From contig NZ_JAKKFD010000010.1 of the NCBI RefSeq assembly GCF_022229005.1, positions 59,386 to 123,385 on the forward strand: a DNA stretch of 64,000 nt, given 5' to 3'. The position numbers and the translations under genes were made by a program. Below are positions 59,293 through 64,000 of the stretch, one piece after another. The notes under the pieces were generated by a model. That model saw only the letters and a list, made by a program, of their open reading frames with translations. It was not told the DNA's origin and searched no databases. Source of the stretch: Micromonospora trifolii. Lineage in GTDB: Bacteria > Actinomycetota > Actinomycetes > Mycobacteriales > Micromonosporaceae. Position 1 is the stretch's first letter, and each line of letters opens with the position of its first letter.

Positions 59293-59394
59293 TCAGCCGG
59301 TGGCGCCGCGCCGCCAGACCGGGATGCCGCCCGCCCCGGTCACCGCGATGACCTCGGCGATGCTCGCCAGCTGCCGGCGCGCAAGCTCGTCCAC
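59293..59394 (-). CDS. Small leaderless ORF (33 aa)
   Basis: A 33-residue frame (MDELARRQLASIAEVIA, ending GIPVWRRGATG) starts at GTG 59394 exactly six bases after TACGGT, the same leaderless layout as adjacent genes. It has no known domain. The spacing between the two hydrolase genes just fits it. Coding status is uncertain. Confidence 0.4.
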   Translation of the reverse strand: MDELARRQLASIAEVIAVTGAGGIPVWRRGATG

Positions 59395-59420
59395 GGGAGG
59401 ACCGTAGCGGCGTCGGCGGG

Positions 59421-60317
59421 TCAGTGGGCCGGGCGGGACTCGTAACGGGTCAGGGCGGGGGAGTGGGCGTCGGCGGGGAGGCGAGCTTCGGCGGCCCGGT
59501 CCCCGTAGAGGGTCCAGCGCAGGAAGTCGGTGGTGGTGGCGAGGACCGGGGCGAAGCCCGGGTGGCCCGGCGTGAGGTACGCGCCGTGGTCCTGGTCGAG
59601 CAGGCTGAGGAAGGCGGCCGGCCCGGGGGTGCGCGCGTACGCGGCCCGGCCGACAGTCACCGGCACCACCGGGTCGGCAGTGCCGTGCACGAAGAGCACC
59701 GGCGCGGCGGGCCCGGCGAAGCTGCCGGGCAGCCCGCCGCCGGCGATCACGATCCCGGCGCGTAGCCGGGCCGGGTGGCCCTCGCTGAACATGCCGGAGG
59801 TGGTGAAGCCGCCCGCCGAGTGCCCGGCGGCGGCGACCGAGGTCAGGTCGAGATGCCCGGCGAGGGGGTCGACCCGGCTCCGGTCGAGGCCGGCCAGGTA
59901 CCGGATCAGTCGCCAGGCGTCGGCCGGCTGGTGGCGTACGTCGGCCCGGGTGAAGTGCGCGGCGCCCTGTCGGGTGTGCGGGTACGCGGGGGCGGCCACC
60001 ACGAAACCGGCCGCCGCCCAGCGGGTGGTCAGGCCGGCGTGCAGCTCGGGTCGGCTGCCCAGCCCGTGGCTGTAGATCACGACCGGGAACCGGCCGACCG
60101 CCACCTGATCGGTCGACGCCGGGTACCAGATCGTCACCGGCAGGGGGCGCGCCGAGCGCGGATCGAGGGTGAGCGTACGCACGCCGACGGCGTACGACCC
60201 CTCGGGCGCCCGACGCACCGACACCGGCCCGGTGGCCCCGCCGGCCACGGCTGTCGCCGGCGCACAACCGGCCAGCAGCGCTGTCACCAGTACGGCCATC
60301 AGCCGGCCCGCCCCCAT
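59421..60317 (-). CDS. Lipoprotein alpha/beta hydrolase 2
   Basis: The 298-residue paralogue has lipobox LLAGC near 15-18, SHGLGSRPELH, nucleophile GHSAGGFTT, HGTADPVV acid and DHGAYL His. It shares many blocks with the neighbouring hydrolase 1 (FLRWTLYGDRA vs FLRWSLYGDAD). ATG 60317 is six bases after TACCGT (leaderless). The pair probably arose by tandem duplication. Confidence 0.92.
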   Translation of the reverse strand: MGAGRLMAVLVTALLAGCAPATAVAGGATGPVSVRRAPEGSYAVGVRTLTLDPRSARPLPVTIWYPASTDQVAVGRFPVVIYSHGLGSRPELHAGLTTRWAAAGFVVAAPAYPHTRQGAAHFTRADVRHQPADAWRLIRYLAGLDRSRVDPLAGHLDLTSVAAAGHSAGGFTTSGMFSEGHPARLRAGIVIAGGGLPGSFAGPAAPVLFVHGTADPVVPVTVGRAAYARTPGPAAFLSLLDQDHGAYLTPGHPGFAPVLATTTDFLRWTLYGDRAAEARLPADAHSPALTRYESRPAH

Positions 60318-60474
60318 CGTTTCACGGTAGGTGCCCGGGTGGGCGTAGCGGCCCCGCCGTCCGGCTCGGGTGCACCCGCCACCCGGTCGGGTCACCTCCG
60401 CCGCCCGGGTCCACCCCTGGGACGCCGCGGGCCGGGGACGGTGCCGCGTGACCAGCTTCGCTAGGGTCACCGAC

Positions 60475-60648
60475 ATGCCTGAGAACTACACGGACCCCAG
60501 CGGCAACACCGAGGCGTTCCGCGCCTTCAACCAGACGCCGGAGGCTGCGGCGCCGACGGAGGCCCCGTCCCGACTGCCGCTCATCATCGGTGCGGCAGTG
60601 GTCGTCGTGGTGCTGGTGGCACTCGTCGCCTGGCTGGCGACCGGCTGA
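60475..60648 (+). CDS. Small single-pass membrane protein (57 aa)
   Basis: The 57-residue frame has a hydrophilic N-terminal half rich in Pro/Ala/Glu and one helix (about 34-54, LIIGAAVVVVVLVALVAWLA). ATG 60475 is seven bases after TAGGGT (leaderless). I do not recognise a family. It is divergent from hydrolase 2. Confidence 0.7.
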   Translation: MPENYTDPSGNTEAFRAFNQTPEAAAPTEAPSRLPLIIGAAVVVVVLVALVAWLATG

Positions 60649-60692
60649 CCTGGGCGTCTGGCTGACGTCTCGCTGAACGGCTCTACCGAATC

Positions 60693-60725
60693 GCGCGCAC
60701 CCTCGGGCCTCCCGGGGGTGCGCGC
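60693..60725. terminator. Terminator hairpin before ackA 3' end
   Basis: GCGCGCACCC (60693-60702) pairs with GGGTGCGCGC (60716-60725), between the small membrane gene and the convergent ackA gene. Confidence 0.75.
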
Positions 60726-60735
60726 CTCAGTGGTG

Positions 60736-61847
<1,112 letters not shown>

Positions 61848-61851
<4 letters not shown>

Positions 61852-63917
61852 GACGCCTCCTCGCTGGCCGCCTGGATGGCGGTGATCGCCACGGTGTTGA
61901 CGATGTCCGGCACCGTGGCGCCCCGCGACAGGTCGTTCACCGGCCGCCGCAGGCCCTGCATGACCGGGCCGACGGCGACCGCCCCGGCCGAGCGCTGCAC
62001 CGCCTTGTACGTGTTGTTGCCCGTGTTCAGGTCCGGGAAGATGAAGACCGTGGCGTGCCCGGCGACGGGGCTGTCGGGCAGCTTCGTGGCCGCCACCGCC
62101 GGGTCGATCGCCGCGTCGTACTGGATGGGCCCCTCGACCAGCAGGTCGGGCCGGCGTTCCCGGACCAGCGCGGTCGCCGCGGCGACCTTCTCTACGTCGG
62201 CACCCGCGCCGGAGCTGCCGGTCGAGTACGACAGCATTGCCACCCGGGGTTCGATGCCGAACCGGGCGGCGGTGTCGGCCGACGAGATCGCGATGTCGGC
62301 GAGCTGGGCCGCGTCCGGGTCGCGGTTGACAGCGCAGTCGCCGTAGACCAGCACCCGGTCGGCGAGCAGCATGAAGAAGACGCTGGAGGCCACCGAGACG
62401 TCCGGCAGCGTACGGATGATCTCGAATGCCGGCCGGATGGTCGCGGCGGTGGTGTGCGTAGCGCCGGAAACCATGCCGTCGGCGCGGCCGGTGGCCACCA
62501 TCAGCGTGCCGAAGTAGTTGGGCTGCGCCACGATGTCGTGCGCCAACTCGCTGGTGACGCCCCGGTGGGCGCGTAGTTTGGCGTACTCGGCGGCGAAGTC
62601 GTCGCGCCACCCGCTGGTGCCCGGATCGACCACCTGCGCGTCGCCGAGGTCGATGCCCAGCTCCCGGGTGCGCCGGGCGATGTCGTCCGGCCGGCCGAGC
62701 ACCGTCAGCTCGGCCACTCCACGGCGTAGCAGGATCTCCGCCGCGCGCAGGATCCGCTCGTCGGTGCCCTCCGGCAACACCAGGTGCCGGGGCTTCGAGC
62801 GGGCCCGGTCGATCAGCTCGTTCTCGAACATCAGCGGGGTGACCCGCGCCGACCGGCTGACCCGCAGCCGACGGGCCAGGTCGTCGGTGTCCACACAGCG
62901 CTCGAACGCGCCGAGCGCGGCCTCCACCTTGCGGGGATTGGTCGCGCTGGGCCGGCCCTCGATGCGACTGGACGCGGCCACCGTGTCGTAGCTGTCGAGA
63001 CGCACGGACAGCACCGCCAGGCCGGTGTTGAGCCCTTCCACCAGCCGCATCACCCGGGGGTCGGGCTGCTCGCCGAGGGTGAGCACCAGCCCGGCCACCG
63101 ACACCTGCCCGGCCACGTGCGCGGCGCTCGCGGCGACGAGCAGGTCGGCCCGGTCCCCGGGGGTGATCACCAGGGCGCCCTCGGTGAGGTGGCCCAGCAG
63201 GGTCGGCACATGTGCCGCGCCGACCACGAAGTCCAGCACGTCGCGACCGAGCGCGGCGTCGTCTCCGGCCAGCAGGGTGGCGCCGAGCGCCGCCGCCACC
63301 TCGGCGACCGTCGGCGCCGACACGGTCGGCACCTCCGGGATGGCGTACGCGGGGACTGGCAGCTCGGGCAGCGTCATCGGCTCGGTCACCCGGTTGGCGA
63401 TCACCGCGAGCACTGTCGCGCCCAGGTCGGCCAAGTCGTGGTACGCCCCCCGCATCGCCGACGCGACGGCCGCCGGCTCCTGCCCGAAGCCGTCCACCAC
63501 CGGCACCACCACGCTGCCGAACTCGGTGGCCAGCCGGGCGTTGAAGGCCAGCTCCCGGGGGTGGGCCGGGTCGCCCGGCTCGTCGAAGTCACTGCCCACC
63601 ACGACCACCGCCGGGCACTGCCGCTCCACGGCCCGGTAGCGCTCGACGATGGCGGAGATGAGCTGCTCCCGTCGGCCGTCGGCGACCAGCGCCGCAGCCT
63701 CGGCGTAGCTCGCCCCGGCCAGCTCGGACAGCGGCACCTCGACCCGGTACCGCTCGCTCAGCAGGGCGAGGATCGGGTCCTGGCCGGTGTCGGCGACCAA
63801 CGGTCGGAACACGCCGATCTGCCCGACCTGGCGAGACAGCAACTCCGCCAACCCGAGGGCAATCGTCGACTTGCCCCCGCCGGACCCCACGCTCGTCAGA
63901 TACACACTTCGGGCCAC
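61848..63917 (-). CDS. pta: Phosphate acetyltransferase (long form)
   Basis: The 689-residue enzyme converts acetyl-CoA and phosphate to acetyl phosphate. It has an N-terminal P-loop-like domain (SVGSGGGKST, 9-18), a DRTGG middle part and the C-terminal PTA_PTB domain (from about 375; GATHTTAATIRPA; SYSTGSSGAG). GTG 63917 is six bases after TAGGGT (leaderless). It forms an operon with ackA for overflow metabolism. Confidence 0.97.
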
Positions 63918-64000
63918 AGCCCCACCCTAGAAGATCGCGAGGCCCCCCACCCGGGCCCTCCGCCCCTGCCAACCCGACCCCCGCCCCTGCGGGCGAGCCC
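63918..64000. other. Window end, pta promoter and unassigned flank
   Basis: This holds the pta -10 (TAGGGT, minus strand 63929-63924) and then GC-rich sequence with no supported gene start before the window ends. Confidence 0.6.

Overview
The window is very high-GC DNA from an actinomycete, most probably Micromonospora or a close relative in Micromonosporaceae. This rests on codon use, WhiB-family regulators, a mycothiol-type SigR/RsrA pair, Ni-SOD, DUF5709/DUF5679/DUF2342 proteins and many leaderless GTG/ATG starts. It is chromosomal core with a few accessory loci. I see no prophage, insertion sequence, CRISPR array or rRNA. Gene order follows two blocks that I recall from Mycobacterium tuberculosis: uvrD2-whiB7-ABC1-Rv3196-like-DUF2342-PDZ-UPF0182 (around Rv3193c-Rv3198c) and rsgA-aroA-SRAP-sigH-rsrA-bL37-TB7.3-pdtaS-whiB1 (around Rv3219-Rv3228).

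Layout. 1-2.3 kb: 3' end of uvrD2, then whiB7 behind a long leader that carries an upstream ORF and a mutually exclusive antiterminator/terminator. 2.3-5.2 kb: an ABC1/UbiB kinase translationally coupled to an orphan E1-like (SagC/ThiF-type) protein, with three helically phased DnaA-box-like sites upstream, then a zinc ribbon (DUF5679). 5.7-12.7 kb: YgjP-type protease, DUF2342 zincin, PDZ/Lon-like protease and UPF0182 membrane protein. 12.8-14.6 kb: a SigE-type ECF sigma factor with an overlapping membrane protein, then two identical initiator tRNAs. 14.7-20.3 kb: secreted subtilase and an orphan solute-binding lipoprotein. 20.4-23.8 kb: purC, glpK and a PRPP synthetase.

23.8-31.3 kb: palindromic intergenic elements, signalling genes (two HATPase proteins and a MacS/MacR-like two-component pair), DUF5709, SDR, glycosyltransferase and a DMT transporter. 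31.3-39.2 kb: hisN, rsgA, aroA, SRAP, a Wbl protein, an alpha/beta hydrolase, sigR (with a SigR-type autoregulatory promoter and two possible starts), rsrA, bL37, a biotin carrier protein and a GNAT. 39.2-46.2 kb: TetR/DHA2 exporter pair, TPR protein, SIS-domain amino-sugar enzyme and PdtaS-like kinase.

46.3-52 kb: membrane glycosyltransferase, then a sulfur assimilation operon (Cys leader peptide, sirA, small zinc ribbon, cysH, sirohydrochlorin chelatase) and whiB1. 52.4-57 kb: lipid/DAG kinase, small membrane protein, RsbW-like factor, GNAT-sodN, sodX and malic enzyme. 57-64 kb: MDR oxidoreductase, a palindromic repeat plus a 9-bp minisatellite, two tandem lipoprotein hydrolases, small leaderless ORFs and pta-ackA. 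The most notable regulatory structures are the whiB7 attenuator, the sigR isoform arrangement and the cysteine leader. The most notable uncharacterised protein module is the coupled E1-like/UbiB pair.
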